Source: CAWBRT01 sp963791145
Lineage (GTDB): Bacteria > Acidobacteriota > Terriglobia > Terriglobales > Acidobacteriaceae
Assembly (NCBI GenBank): GCA_963791145.1
Contig: CAWBRT010000007.1
Span: 1 to 64,000, forward strand
Reading direction: 5' to 3'
DNA: 64,000 nucleotides
In this document: in pieces, positions 1-9,387 of the stretch
How the letters are laid out: each line of letters opens with the position of its first letter
Numbering within the stretch: the stretch's first letter is position 1
Position numbers and translations under genes: made by a program
Notes under the pieces: model-generated
Told to the model about the DNA's origin: nothing
Database searches by the model: none
Seen by the model: the letters and a program-made list of their open reading frames with translations, nothing else

Positions 1-64
1 AGGGCATGGCTTTAGCCATGCCGCCTGGAGCCGCCAAGAATGCGGGCTTTAGCCCCTGAGGGAG
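1..64. repeat. REP-like double hairpin, locus 1
   Basis: Contains the near-perfect palindrome GGCATGGCTTTAGCCATGCC, a 12-nt spacer, then a second hairpin with GGGCTTTAGCCCC. The same two-hairpin unit recurs at 32704 and 52388 with only a few changes. It lies upstream of the thioredoxin reductase gene. Confidence 0.8.
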
Positions 65-110
65 TTGGCCCTGTTTTTGAAACGGATTTATGCAAGCAGC
101 TCTAAGTCGC

Positions 111-133
111 TCTCACGCCGCTCGTGTGAGAGT
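111..133. other. Small intergenic hairpin
   Basis: CTCTCAC pairs with GTGAGAG around a short loop (7-bp stem). It sits between the REP-like unit and trxB, with no U-tract. It may be a terminator for an upstream gene outside the window. Confidence 0.4.
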
Positions 134-225
134 GCGGCAGGTCAAACCTGGGATTTACGAATCGGGTTATGGACCCCCCGGATGAATCGAAATCCTCTGC
201 GCGTCGCTCTTATTAATAGAAAGCC

Positions 226-1164
226 ATGACAGACAAGATTCGTAACACCGTCATCATGGGTTCGGGCTGCTCCGGTCTGACGGCGGCCATCTACGCCGCC
301 CGCGCCAATCTTCAACCGCTGGTCCTGGAAGGTCACGAGCCCGGCGGCCAGCTTTCCCTGACTACCCTGGTCGAGAACTTTCCCGGTTTTCCCGAGGGCA
401 TCCAGGGGCCGGAGCTGATCGAGAACATGCGCAAGCAGGCGGCGCGTTTTGGCGCGGAGTTCGTCACCGCGCATGTCGCGGCGGCCGACCTGCGGCGGCG
501 CCCCTTCGTCCTCACCACCAACGCCGGCGAAATCGCGTACCCGCTCGCTCATCGTCGCCAGCGGGGCCAGCGCGCGCTGGCTGGGACTGCCGAACGAGCA
601 GGCGCTGATCGGCCACGGCGTATCGTCTTGCGCCACCTGCGACGGATTTTTCTTCAGCGGCAAGGAGATCGCCGTGGTCGGCGGCGGCGACTCGGCCATG
701 GAGGAAGCGCTGTTTCTGACGCGTTTCGCCACCGCTGGTCACCGTCATTCATCGCCGCGAGCAGTTCCGCGCCTCCAAGATCATGCTGGAGCGTGCGCGC
801 AAGCACGAGAAGATCCGCTTTCTGCTCAACACCGTCGTGGAAGACGTTTACGACGTAGCCAAGAAAGAGGTGACCGGACTGAAGCTGCGCAACCTGAAGA
901 CCGGCGAGAGTCAGCCATTTGCCCGCCAGCGCGCTGTTTCTGGGCATTGGCCACATTCCCAATACGGCGATGTTCCAGGGACAGCTGGAAACCGACGGCG
1001 ATGGCTATCTGAAGACGCGCGATTACGTGTTCACCGCCGTGCCCGGCGTGTACGCCTGCGGAGACGTGGCCGACCGGCGCTATCGCCAGGCCATCAGTGC
1101 CGCCGGCACCGGCTGCATGGCGGCCATGGAAGTAGAAAAATATTTGGAGGAGATGGGCAAGTAA
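226..1164 (+). CDS. trxB: Thioredoxin reductase, broken by three frameshifts in this sequence
   Basis: Flavoprotein that passes electrons from NADPH to thioredoxin in the cytoplasm. The start is ATG at 226. The N-terminal FAD motif reads GSGCSGLTAAIYAARA. The redox-active CATC motif lies within SSCATCDGFFF, followed by the NADPH motif VVGGGDSAMEEA. The C-terminal FAD segment contains YACGDVAD. The protein runs through all three forward frames, with shifts near 532, 735 and 918. Each needs one base changed, and together they restore an intact protein of about 312 residues, the normal family length. Sequence error is therefore likelier than a pseudogene. It is followed by non-coding repeats, so no operon partner is visible. 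Confidence 0.9.
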
Positions 1165-1259
1165 GCGCGCTTTTCCACGTTTCGTTTTGTAGGTGGGCGC
1201 CTTACGTTCCTCCACTTGGGCTTGTTTCGTAAATGGCTTTGAAGGGGATTATCGTGGAA

Positions 1260-1346
1260 GCCCACGGCTTCAGCCGTGGGGATCAAAGGGCCGAAGAACC
1301 GGCTTTAGCCGCTGTGACGGCGTACCACAGCGCCTAAAGGCGTTAT
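1260..1346. repeat. REP-like hairpin cluster, locus 2
   Basis: Three short palindromes lie in a row: CCCACGGCTTCAGCCGTGGG, a CGGCTTTAGCCG-type hairpin and GCGCCTAAAGGCG. It is a member of the window-wide GGCTT(T/C)AGCC family and abuts the longer element at 1363. Confidence 0.75.
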
Positions 1347-1362
1347 GTTGAGCCCAGCGTTT

Positions 1363-1505
1363 CCCACGCCTGAAGAGGCTGCGGAAAAACAGATTTTCGG
1401 TCGGTTGGGACTACAAGATCTAGATAGCGGATCTTATGGTACCCACATCCGTAGCGCCTCGCTTGTTGCTTCGGCGCGTTTTTCCGCAGCCTGTGAAGGC
1501 GTGGG
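1363..1505. repeat. ~143-bp MITE-like element, copy A
   Basis: Its ends form imperfect inverted repeats of about 28 nt. The left end reads CCCACGCCTGAAGAGGCTGC and the right end complements CCCACGCCTTCACAGGCTGC, each continuing into GGAAAAAC. The interior carries a segment (1447-1474) that recurs in inverted orientation at 25513-25540 in copy B. No transposase is encoded. It looks like a non-autonomous element or an expanded REP hairpin. Confidence 0.75.
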
Positions 1506-1681
1506 CTTCCACCAGTTCCATTTATGAAACAAGCTCTAGTTGGACAGACGTGGCGGCGCGTGAGGTGGGATGGGATTTCGCGCCGGCTGCCTGGGCTCGG
1601 GTTCTGCTGTCCACTACGGCAATCGCCAAGATGTTTGCCGGAGTTCCAGTGCTGTGGCAGATCGGGCCTGAACGCATCGAA

Positions 1682-2602
1682 ATGCTTAAAGCACTTTTAA
1701 TCAATTTATCCGAGAAGCAGTCCTTGCGGCGCTTCGCCGAGCATTCTCCGCTTGGCCGCAAGCTGTCCCGCCGTTTCGTTGCCGGCCTCACCATCGACGA
1801 GCTGATTGTCGCCGTCGAGGAGATGAACCGGCGCGGCATTCGCGTCAGCATCGATCACCTGGGCGAGAACGTTACCAGCCGCGAAGAGGCCGTCGCCACC
1901 GCCGACGGCTATCACCAGTTGCTCGACGAGATCGATCGCCGCAAGCTCGATTCCAATCTCAGCCTCAAGCTCACCCAGATGGGCCTCGACCAGGACCAGG
2001 ATCTGACTTGCCGCCTCATGGCGGAACTGCTGGAGCACGCCGTGCGGATCAACAACTTCCTCCGCATCGACATGGAGGGCTCGGCTTACACTGACCGCAC
2101 CCTGCAGATCACGCGCGACCTGCACCGCCGTCCGGGCGCCGCCGGCCACCTGGGAACCGTGTTGCAGGCTTACCTGCGCCGCACCTTCGAGGACGCCAGG
2201 CTGCTCATCTCCGAAGGCGTTCGCATACGCCTCTGCAAGGGCGCCTACCTGGAGCCGGAGCAGATCGCCTTCCGCGCCAAGTCGGAGGTCGACGACAACT
2301 ATCGCCGCCTGGTCCGCCTGCTGCTGAAGAGCGGAACTTTCCACGGCCTGGCGACGCACGACGAAGCCATCATCAACGACACCATCGCCTGGGCGCGGGC
2401 GGAAGGCATCGGCCCAAGCTGCTTCGAATTTCAGATGCTCTACGGCATTCGCCGCGACCTGCAGGAAAAGCTGGTCGATCAAGGCTGGGGCGTCCGCGTC
2501 TACATCCCCTTCGGAACCGAATGGTATCCCTACTTCATGCGCCGGCTGGCGGAGCGCCCGGCGAACCTCTGGTTCATCGTCAAGAACGCGCTGCGGAGAT
2601 AA
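1682..2602 (+). CDS. putB: Proline dehydrogenase, single-domain
   Basis: Oxidises proline to pyrroline-5-carboxylate using FAD and feeds electrons to the respiratory chain. The protein is 306 residues, the size of monofunctional PRODH and far shorter than bifunctional PutA. Family motifs are visible: RLCKGAYLEPE, LATHDE, FQMLYGIRRDL and the C-terminal YIPFGTEWYPYFMRRLAERP. Longer in-frame starts reach back into the repeat element at 1363-1505, so I chose the ATG at 1682, where the family's usual N-terminus (MLKALLINLSEKQ) begins. The Shine-Dalgarno sequence there is weak. No P5C dehydrogenase gene lies next to it. Confidence 0.9.
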   Translation: MLKALLINLSEKQSLRRFAEHSPLGRKLSRRFVAGLTIDELIVAVEEMNRRGIRVSIDHLGENVTSREEAVATADGYHQLLDEIDRRKLDSNLSLKLTQMGLDQDQDLTCRLMAELLEHAVRINNFLRIDMEGSAYTDRTLQITRDLHRRPGAAGHLGTVLQAYLRRTFEDARLLISEGVRIRLCKGAYLEPEQIAFRAKSEVDDNYRRLVRLLLKSGTFHGLATHDEAIINDTIAWARAEGIGPSCFEFQMLYGIRRDLQEKLVDQGWGVRVYIPFGTEWYPYFMRRLAERPANLWFIVKNALRR

Positions 2603-2606
2603 AAAC

Positions 2607-2643
2607 AGTTTCGAGCTTCCAGTTTCAAGTTGCGAGTTTGGAG
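2607..2643. repeat. 8-nt-period degenerate array
   Basis: Repeats of the type AGTTTCGA / GCTTCC / AGTTTCAA / GTTGCGAG directly follow the putB stop codon. It is similar to arrays at 23223 and 43604. Confidence 0.6.
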
Positions 2644-2676
2644 GTCGCCGGAATTTTTGCGTCAAGTTTTGTGGTG

Positions 2677-2722
2677 TCATCCTGAGCGGAGTTCGGCGGA
2701 GCCGAACGGAGTCGAAGGACCG
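2677..2722. repeat. TCATCCTGAG dispersed repeat, copy 1
   Basis: TCATCCTGAGCGGAG is followed by a segment with GGCGGAGCCGAACGGAGTCG and an AAGGA end. A second, diverged copy lies at 13163-13204. Short ORFs through it are repeat-derived. Confidence 0.6.
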
Positions 2723-2918
2723 CTATCGACGGGTGGCCCAGAGTTGGCGTTGTTCCAACTCTGGGGATTTTCGGAATTAACATTGTCATCCATCCCACAT
2801 TTGCCAGCCGCGGGCAAATGCGGGCCACCTGCCCCTATCTAGATAAGAACCCGTTGCTCACGCTTCATCCGCGCGCTACACTGATGGCTCGACAGCGTAG
2901 CGTTCGGTCGCTGACATC

Positions 2919-4279
2919 GTGACAGCCACTCAGACCAAACCCAAATGTAACTTCAGGCTAAGCATCCGACCGGACGTGCAATGCCCACATGATGCGCATT
3001 CGGCGGGACTCTGTATATTCCACCTGCTTAGCCTTGGAGAAAGGCTGCCAGATCACCCGTACTGGAAGCTGGCAGTCTCCATTCCAAAGTTCGAGGATCA
3101 GATACGAAGCGCGTTCTCAGCGCTCCTAGTGGACACCGAAGATGACCCCTCCCACCCGCGCGCGGACTTCAGAGGATTTCGCCTCCCGTCAATCGACCTG
3201 AGGGGTCACACCTTCACGCAGGAAGTACTATTCACGGAGGCCAGGTTCTTAATGGGAGCGCCGTCTTCAGCGAGGCGACATTCGAAAAGGCCGTCGACTT
3301 CGATCATGCGGTTTTTGCTGGCTCGGCGGATTTCTATTCGATGGTGTTTGAGGATTCGGTTTCGTTCAACCTCGTTCGCTTTGATGGCAACACTGATTTT
3401 GTAGATGGTGTATGCAAGGGGCCCGCTGAGTTTGCTCAGTGCACGGTCACCGGTAGGCTTCAGTTTTTGAATTGGGATTTTGAGCAAGAGTGTCTCTTTG
3501 ATTACCTGAGGCACTCAAAAGACGGAACGGCCATTTTCGAAGCGGTTAACCTTGACAAAGGAACGTTCTTGGGTGCGCAGCTGGACTCAGTTGAGTTTCG
3601 GGCAGTCAGATGGCTGAGGAGCGGCAAAAGGAGAAATATGCTGGCCGATGAGCTTCCGGCGTCGCTCCGCGGGGCTGGGGGCCGTCGTCCTGACGCGGAA
3701 CATCCGTTGACTGACCCTGAGATTGACTATTTTTACGATCAGCTAGCAGGGAACTACCGTCAGCTCGTGCTGAACTACGAGCGGGTGCGAGACTTCGATG
3801 TCGCCGAGGACTTCCACGTAGGCGAGATGCGGATGCGTAGCGTCATCGCGGAGCGGCAACTTCCGTGTTCGGCGCTTAAGTGGCTGTGGCGACATCTCGG
3901 CCCCTATAGGCTCTACGATGTGTTCAGCGGGTACGGGGCCAACTGGAGTAAGGCGTTCCTATGGCTGCTCGTATGGTCGCTCCTCGTCTTCCCCTCGCTT
4001 TTCATGCTCACGGGCTTCCAGCAGATGGAGCCTGTCGGAGGAAGGGCCATGCGGTTGATTCAATACTCGCTGACGCCGGATTTGCACAAGGCTCCGCAAT
4101 GGTTCAAGGACTATTGCCACGCGATTTCCTTCAGCCTTTCGACTGCAACATTCCAGCGAGCCCGCCTCTACGAGCCCGCCGGGCCATGGTCTCATTTCCT
4201 CATGAGTGCGGCGTCAGTTATCTTCACGTCCCAGGCCGCTTTGCTGCTACTTGCTCTTCGCAGACGCTTCAAGCGGTAA
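2919..4279 (+). CDS. Pentapeptide-repeat-type membrane protein (one frameshift)
   Basis: Function unknown. The N-terminus carries several Cys and His residues (CNF...VQCPHDAHSAGLCIFH). From about residue 75 a run of xFxxAxF-type repeats follows (ARFFNGSAVFSEATFEKAV, then DFDHAVFAGSADF), typical of pentapeptide beta-helices. The C-terminal third has two hydrophobic segments, one near FLWLLVWSLLVFPSLFML and one at the extreme C-terminus. A missing base near 3249 splits the gene; restoring it gives about 453 residues. Similar N-terminal repeat plus C-terminal channel-like arrangements are known, but no specific role can be assigned. GC looks lower than in flanking genes, which suggests transfer. 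Confidence 0.65.
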
Positions 4280-4941
4280 TGGCATGGCCGCCAGGGCGCA
4301 GCTTCGCTGCAAATTTCTTGTCAAGCCCCTCCGAGGCTTATGTCGTTGATTCGAAAGCGAAAATCGCATGTCACATTTCCCGCCCGAATCTGTCATTCTG
4401 GATATAGGTACGTCTAAGCCTTCGCGACTTCTATGAGAAACAAGGCGTCGAACTAACCACCTTATAAATCAAGAATTTACCTGTAAGTCTCACATGCCGA
4501 ATAATTTGCCGACAATCGCCATAGCTAAACTACAGATCGGCAAGGATTTGCGTGAAAATACCGGGGAGGGGGGTACCCGGCTATCTGGTACAGACCGGGA
4601 ACATCCCTGACAAAACGGACCGGGATGCCTATCCTCTCGGCCACTTCTGGCGAAGGATGGGTTTTCTATCGTCCTTTCGTTACAACAAAGAGTCTCACCG
4701 TTTCAAGTTGCGTTGCCCAACCCAAGCTCACGATGGCTCAGGCTTCCCGCAATGCGCCACATCTTCCTAGAGAAGAAAGTTAGCAACAGCAGAGAACAAA
4801 GCCCGCCCCAAGAGAGACGAAAGTCAGCAACTCTGAATCCAGCTACCCGCATCAGAAGAGAATTATGTACGCGGAGTAGCAAGTCCCACGCCGCAAGGGC
4901 CCCGATGTGTTCGCTAGACCTTGCTAGAAAGAGGTATCTCG
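4280..4941. other. 660-bp intergenic region without a convincing gene
   Basis: I see no gene or RNA that I can support. A segment around 4557-4620 (GGTACAGACCGGGAACATCC) resembles the kind of sequence found at insertion-sequence edges, but no transposase or paired terminal repeat is visible. Confidence 0.5.
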
Positions 4942-5688
4942 ATGACTACAAAGCGGAATTCCGCAAAGGTTTTTCTTGGCTTGGCTTGCCTGTCTTTGCT
5001 AATGGTTTGTGCCGCCTGCGGCTCCGGCAGCTCCGGCGCGGGTAATCCGGCTGTCACCGTCAGCGACATCCAGAACCAGCCTAACTGGACAGGCTGTACC
5101 GGTCCAAGCTGCGCCGGCGGCGTGGGCAATGCCACCTACTCCATCATCCAAGGCGAGACGGCGCCGTCCTTGGATGGCATATCGGCGGAATTCCAGTTGG
5201 GTGGAAGCACCGGACTCTCCAACGTAGCTTGGACAAAGACGTTTCCCGCCCTGGACTCCGCCACCCAGTTCACCCTGGACTTGCAGGCCTATGTGATTTG
5301 TCCATGCTGGCCGCAGGCTCTTTCCTTCGGGATATCTCAAATCATCGGTGGGCAGGATTACACATTCAAGTATCAATGTGATTTCAACGGCACCGGCGAT
5401 TGGAACCTGTGGGACCCGTCCCACCAGGTATGGGCGGATACCGGGATCGCCTGCTCACAGTTGACCGCCAGTGCGTGGACACACTTCGTCTTCCAGATGG
5501 AGCGAAAGGACAACAAGCTTCACTATCTGGGCTTCTCGGTCAACGGTCAGTCCAACCCGTTGGACATCTATTTCAGTCCGGGTGCCGGAACGCCGGACGC
5601 CATCGTGGTCCACTTCGATGAAAATGGCGATAGCGCTCAAGACCCGTATTCGGTGTGGTTGGACAAGGTAATCGTCACAGCCCAATAA
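4942..5688 (+). CDS. Secreted or lipid-anchored protein of unknown function
   Basis: The N-terminus is a typical export signal (TTKRNSAK, then a hydrophobic stretch) ending in VCAACGSGSSGAG. This may be a lipobox, although the -3 residue is Cys rather than Leu, so lipidation is uncertain. The mature part is rich in aromatic and Gly residues (for example WTHFVFQMERKDNKLHYLGF) and suggests a beta-sandwich, perhaps a concanavalin-like carbohydrate-binding fold. That last point is inference. The start was set at ATG 4942 because AAAGAGGT sits just upstream. It stands alone between long intergenic regions. Confidence 0.6.
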   Translation: MTTKRNSAKVFLGLACLSLLMVCAACGSGSSGAGNPAVTVSDIQNQPNWTGCTGPSCAGGVGNATYSIIQGETAPSLDGISAEFQLGGSTGLSNVAWTKTFPALDSATQFTLDLQAYVICPCWPQALSFGISQIIGGQDYTFKYQCDFNGTGDWNLWDPSHQVWADTGIACSQLTASAWTHFVFQMERKDNKLHYLGFSVNGQSNPLDIYFSPGAGTPDAIVVHFDENGDSAQDPYSVWLDKVIVTAQ

Positions 5689-5825
5689 CGAGATTGCATT
5701 GAATCTTAGATGGGCGGCCGATTCAAGCCGCCTTGAGACTGGATTCGCGGAAGCATGGCCCCATCCAACGCGGTTTCGTTGGCTGGGGCTTTTTGCGGTT
5801 GGACGAGATTCGACAAGCGGAAGCC

Positions 5826-5852
5826 GGGAACTGGGAACTGAGAACTGAAAAA
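5826..5852. repeat. 7-nt-period GGGAACT array
   Basis: Tandem GGGAACT-GGGAACT-GAGAACT-GAAAA. Related arrays are at 29275-29407 and 53971-54008. Confidence 0.7.
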
Positions 5853-5946
5853 ACTGGCACGCCTGCCGGGCCCGACAGATGCCGTGTTACCTCTGTCGGG
5901 GCGGCGCAGCGTGCCAAGTGATCGAGGAGAGAATGTTTGGCTGCGG

Positions 5947-6595
5947 TTAACGTCCTGTATTTCTTCCGGCTGCCTGCAACTGCACGTCGATGTCGCTAAG
6001 CCCGCGAATGAGCTGTTGCTCCTGCGGGTTGAACGCGGTCTTAAACTGTTCGCTCTCCAGTGTCTTGCCGCGCTGATCCGGCGGCTGGCTGCGCAACTGG
6101 CGCAATTGCTGCAGGACCGCGTGCCGGCGTCCCTCGTCCATTCCCCGGAACTGCTGCCACAAGGAATCAAGCCGCTTCTGCTGATCGGCCGGCATGCGCT
6201 CGATCAGCGCCATACGGTTGAGCACTAGCTGCTTCTGCTGCGGCGGCAGGTTGTTGAAGTGCTCCAGGCGCTGTTGCAGTGTCTGCTGCCGCTCCGGAGG
6301 AAGCCGCTGGAAATCCTTGTCCTCCTGGAGCTGTTTCTTGGCCTGATCGCTGGGCAGGTTGCCGTATTTCCGCAACCAGTCGCCGCGATGGCCGACCCGC
6401 GGAGGCTGATACTGCCCGCCCGGAGCGTTGCCTTGCGCCGCTTGTGTCCGCTTGAACTGTCCCCCAGGACTGCGGCTGCGCCTGGACACTGGCCAGCATC
6501 AGGCAGGAAACCGCGACAACGGCAATGGCTCGGAAGGTGAGCAATTTCCAGACGCCTTCTGGGACGCCGCCCGAATTCAGATTCCTAATTCGCAC
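5947..6595 (-). CDS. DUF3106-type exported protein (one frameshift)
   Basis: Predicted exported protein, highly rich in Gln and Arg, with repeated LPPERQQ / LPPQQKQ / MPADQQKR segments typical of DUF3106. The N-terminal signal peptide (LLTFRAIAVVAVSCLMLASVQAQ) is in another frame. One extra G in the GGGGG run near 6468 explains the break and gives about 215 residues. The start is GTG at 6595, overlapping the anti-sigma stop by 11 nt, so translation is probably coupled. It is the last gene of the sigma / anti-sigma operon. The function of DUF3106 is unknown; the context suggests an envelope-stress role. Confidence 0.75.
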
Positions 6596-7055
6596 TGGCT
6601 CCGCTATCGTGATCCAGCACGTCTAGCGCCTCGAACTCCTGTAGCAGATCGGAATGTTTCTCCAGGTACTGCAAGTCGGCTACCGCCGTTCCCCTGGGGG
6701 GCGTTACCGCCGCCGGCTTGGGGTCTTCCTGTGTTCCCAGGAACGAGCCCACGCCCAGGGCCAGCAGGATGGTAGCCGCGATGCCGACCGCCGCCGGCTT
6801 GCGCGCCCAGTAGCGCCAGGAGAACCGCCGGGGCTTGCTCTGTTCCTCGCGCAACCGCGCCTGCAGCCGCACATCGAAGTACGGCGACGGCTCCGGCGCC
6901 TGCCACTCGTCCAGCAGCGCCATGGTTCGCTTCATCTGCTCCAGCTCGTGTGCGCACGGCGCGCACGCGGCAAAGTGCGCCTGCAGCTCCGCCGCAGCGG
7001 CTCCCCTTTCCACCGCCATCTCCAGCAGTTGCTCTCGTACATCCTTGCAGTTCAT
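6585..7055 (-). CDS. Membrane-anchored zinc-finger anti-sigma factor
   Basis: 156 residues. The N-terminal zf-HC2-type motif reads HFAACAPCAHEL, the usual sigma-binding zinc module. One transmembrane segment (about residues 88-107, AAVGIAATILLALGVGSFLG) separates it from a short extracytoplasmic tail. It starts 8 nt after the ECF sigma stop codon, the normal order for a cognate pair. It likely holds the upstream sigma factor inactive at the membrane until an envelope signal releases it. Confidence 0.85.
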   Translation of the reverse strand: MNCKDVREQLLEMAVERGAAAAELQAHFAACAPCAHELEQMKRTMALLDEWQAPEPSPYFDVRLQARLREEQSKPRRFSWRYWARKPAAVGIAATILLALGVGSFLGTQEDPKPAAVTPPRGTAVADLQYLEKHSDLLQEFEALDVLDHDSGASAN

Positions 7056-7063
7056 AACAGCCC

Positions 7064-7777
7064 CTAGATAAAGTCCTTCAGTTTTTCGCGCAAAGTCTCA
7101 TAGGCGCGAAACAGCAACGATTTGGTCGCCGATTCGCTCAAGTGCAGCACTCCGGCGATCTGCCTGTAGTCCATGTTCTGGTACTTGTGCATGATCACCG
7201 CCAGCCGCTGCCGTTCCGGCAAAGCCTCGACATGACTGCGGATCGCTGCCAGCCGCTCCCGCCGCAGAATCTGTTGCTCCACGTTCAGCGTGGTGTCGGA
7301 CACGTCGATCGAGAGCCCAGTATCCTCGTCGGGTTCGTCCAGGCTGACCTTGTTCTCCGGGCGGTCGTACTTATTATCGCGCGCGTGGTTCACCGCCAGG
7401 TTGGTGGCGATCCGGTACAGCCAGGTGGTGAACTTGGCGCTGGCCGCATAACTCTCGCGCGAGCGATATACCCGCAGAAACACTTCCTGCGCCAGCTCTT
7501 CCGCAATGGCCGGGTTACGCACCATACGGTACATGAAACTGATCATCGGGCGGCGATATTTTTCGATCAGATACTGGTATGCGCCGTCGTCGCCCGTCTT
7601 GACTCGCAGCATGACCTCGGCATCGTCGATGACGGCGCCGGGGGCCTCCGCCCGCTGCAGCCGAACCGGGTCACCCAGTTTGCTGCCGGCGGCAGCCTTA
7701 GCCGGCATTAACTTCTCCAACGCCGTGCTGCCCATACCGGCTGAAACCCTTTCCGAATCTGAAAGTTTCGGCCCCAT
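7064..7777 (-). CDS. ECF sigma-70 factor (RpoE-like)
   Basis: Region 2 is clear (AYQYLIEKYRRPMISFMYRM, then EELAQEVFLRVYRSRE and FTTWLYRIATNLAVNHAR). Region 4 follows (ALPERQRLAVIMHKYQNMDY, then a helix-turn-helix ending in SATKSLLFRAYETLREKL). The start at 7777 is fixed by a strong GAGGAGG directly upstream. An in-frame ATG further upstream at 7888 has no such signal. It heads an operon with its anti-sigma and a DUF3106 protein. ECF groups with this layout usually regulate their own operon. Confidence 0.92.
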   Translation of the reverse strand: MGPKLSDSERVSAGMGSTALEKLMPAKAAAGSKLGDPVRLQRAEAPGAVIDDAEVMLRVKTGDDGAYQYLIEKYRRPMISFMYRMVRNPAIAEELAQEVFLRVYRSRESYAASAKFTTWLYRIATNLAVNHARDNKYDRPENKVSLDEPDEDTGLSIDVSDTTLNVEQQILRRERLAAIRSHVEALPERQRLAVIMHKYQNMDYRQIAGVLHLSESATKSLLFRAYETLREKLKDFI

Positions 7778-8240
7778 ATCCTCCTCGAAATGCGGTTCTC
7801 GCGATTGTTGGGGTGGAATTCCGCTACAGGCAGGGTCGCCGTCTGGGAGTGTGCCGGGGGGCTGTGGGTTGCTGCTGCGCCAGTCCATCCAGAGTCCGTT
7901 CCGAGATCAGGAAGAAAGCCTCGGTCCTGAAGCTCAGTCTACCGATTATGCCGAGTAGAAACCACTGCCTGCGGCCGGATCGGGAGCACCTGCCAGGCAC
8001 AAACGTGCCTATCCGCGAGAGTCCGTCGGTGCTCGTTGGACGCAACAGAAGCCCATAAGGCGAGCAAATTGGGCTGCCCCTGTGGCGTAAGAGGGTGGAT
8101 GGAGCCGGGGACGGAGCAAACATGCAAGTGGTAGACCTGAGTAGTTTTATAATGGCGGCGGCCATCCACAATCAGAACTCGCAGGAGCCCGTGCAATCCC
8201 ACAGATTGTAGGCGAATTGCTCATCAGGAGGTATGCGCCA
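7778..8240. other. Divergent promoter region between sigma and yjiH operons
   Basis: About 460 bp with no gene. A perfect TATAAT on the plus strand at 8148-8153 could serve the yjiH-like operon, though no good -35 is visible. The minus-strand promoter of the ECF operon must also lie here. Confidence 0.5.
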
Positions 8241-8915
8241 GTGTCAGAGTCTGCAACAGCGACAGAGGACAAGAAGGCCTTCACCGCACCGCCCAAGACA
8301 ATCGTTCCTTGGACCGGGTATGTGGCGTTTGTCTTTGCCATCGTGTTTTTCTCCGGCTTGCTTACCGGCCAGAAGGGCTGGTTTACCGCATTCGACTTCA
8401 ACACCATAGCGGGAATATTCGGCACCATGAAGGATCCGGCCAAGGCGAACTTCATGGGTCAGGGAGGTCTTGGCGCGCGCGACGGCTTCATGTTCGCCTT
8501 CAGCCTGGTGCCGTCCGTGATGTGCGCGCTCGGGGTGGTCGAGATCATCGATCATCTCGGCGGCCTGAAGGCAGCCCAGAAGCTGCTGTCCCCGGTGCTT
8601 CGTCCGCTGATGGGCATTCCCGGAATTACCGGCCTGGCCATGGTTACCAGCTTCCAGAGCACCGACGCCGGCGCGGGCATGACGCGCCTGCTGAAGGAAA
8701 CCGATTGCATCACGGAGCGGGAGAGGACAATCTTCTGCGCCTTCCAGTTCTCCGCCGGCGGAACTATCACCAACTACCTGGCCATCGGCGCGGCGCTCTT
8801 CGGCTTCCTCACTGTGCCGATCGTGATTCCTTTGGCGCTGATGTTTGCCCTGAAGTTTGTGGGTGCGAATGTGATGCGCCTCTACATGAGCCTGTTGGCG
8901 AAGGGGGTGAAGTGA
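8241..8915 (+). CDS. YjiH-like nucleoside-recognition (Gate) domain membrane protein
   Basis: 224 residues with several transmembrane helices (for example WTGYVAFVFAIVFFSGLLTG and the C-terminal FGFLTVPIVIPLALMFALKF). The core ITGLAMVTSFQSTDAGAGM fits the Gate/nucleoside-recognition family seen in E. coli YjiH and in SpmA/SpmB. The start is GTG 8241, placed 9 nt after AGGAGG; an ATG at 8233 is out of frame. It lies 1 nt before the YjiG-like gene and in the same operon as a peptidase-like amidohydrolase. This recalls the E. coli yjiH-yjiG-iadA order and suggests uptake of a small peptide-like substrate, which is inference. Confidence 0.85.
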   Translation: MSESATATEDKKAFTAPPKTIVPWTGYVAFVFAIVFFSGLLTGQKGWFTAFDFNTIAGIFGTMKDPAKANFMGQGGLGARDGFMFAFSLVPSVMCALGVVEIIDHLGGLKAAQKLLSPVLRPLMGIPGITGLAMVTSFQSTDAGAGMTRLLKETDCITERERTIFCAFQFSAGGTITNYLAIGAALFGFLTVPIVIPLALMFALKFVGANVMRLYMSLLAKGVK

Positions 8916-8916
8916 G

Positions 8917-9364
8917 ATGGCGGCGGAACAGAAGATAGAGCAGAAAAAGACCATCGCGGATATTTTACGTCGATGGCAACAGCATCCTGCCCAACGTACT
9001 CATGGCGTACGTGCTGATTCAGCTTCTCCGTGTTTCCGGCGTGCTCGACATCCTGGGTACGGTCTTCAATCCGATCATGGCGGTTTTCGGGCTGCCGGGC
9101 AAAGCGGCCATGGTGTTGATCGGAGCCTGGATGTCGATGGCGGGAGGAGCCGGCGTGGCGGCAAGCCTCTATGCCTCCAATTCCCTGGACAGGACGCAAG
9201 TGACCATTCTGCTGCCGGCCATATTTCTCATGGGTGCGCAGGTGCAGTACATGGGCCGTTGCCTGGGAACCGCCGGAGTGAAGCCTCGCTATTATCCGAT
9301 GCTGTTTGCCATCAGCATCTTCAACGCAGCCATCGCCATGCTGGTGATGCGGATGTTCGCCTAA
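8917..9364 (+). CDS. YjiG-like Gate-domain membrane protein (one frameshift)
   Basis: Partner of the preceding YjiH-like protein. The main frame (NVLMAYVLIQLLRVSGVLDI through the C-terminus) carries the hydrophobic Gate-type core AAMVLIGAWMSMAGGAGVAA. The N-terminal 17 or so residues (MAAEQKIEQKKTIADI) are in a different frame. Removing one T from TTTT near 8968 joins them and gives about 148 residues, the usual YjiG length. Confidence 0.8.
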
Positions 9365-9387
9365 GTGAATCGATGAGGAGAACGGAA

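Larger units (their letters stand above)
1165..1681. other. Intergenic region made largely of repeats
   Basis: No convincing gene. It holds a cluster of GGCTTCAGCC hairpins (1260-1346) directly followed by a ~143-bp inverted-repeat element (1363-1505). Open reading frames through the element are artefacts of repeat sequence. The stretch 1510-1681 is open in the putB frame but resembles no PRODH N-terminus. Confidence 0.7.
2603..2918. other. Intergenic region, repeats only
   Basis: Holds an 8-nt-period array (2607-2643) and a copy of the TCATCCTGAGCGGAG sequence (2677-2722). Short open frames here have no recognisable product. Confidence 0.6.

Noticed and set aside
1436..1681. N-terminal extension of the proline dehydrogenase
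   Set aside because: The extension is encoded by the MITE-like repeat and the linker after it; family similarity starts at ATG 1682.
4557..4620. Insertion-sequence remnant
   Set aside because: The sequence has the look of an IS edge but no transposase fragment or terminal repeat pair supports it.
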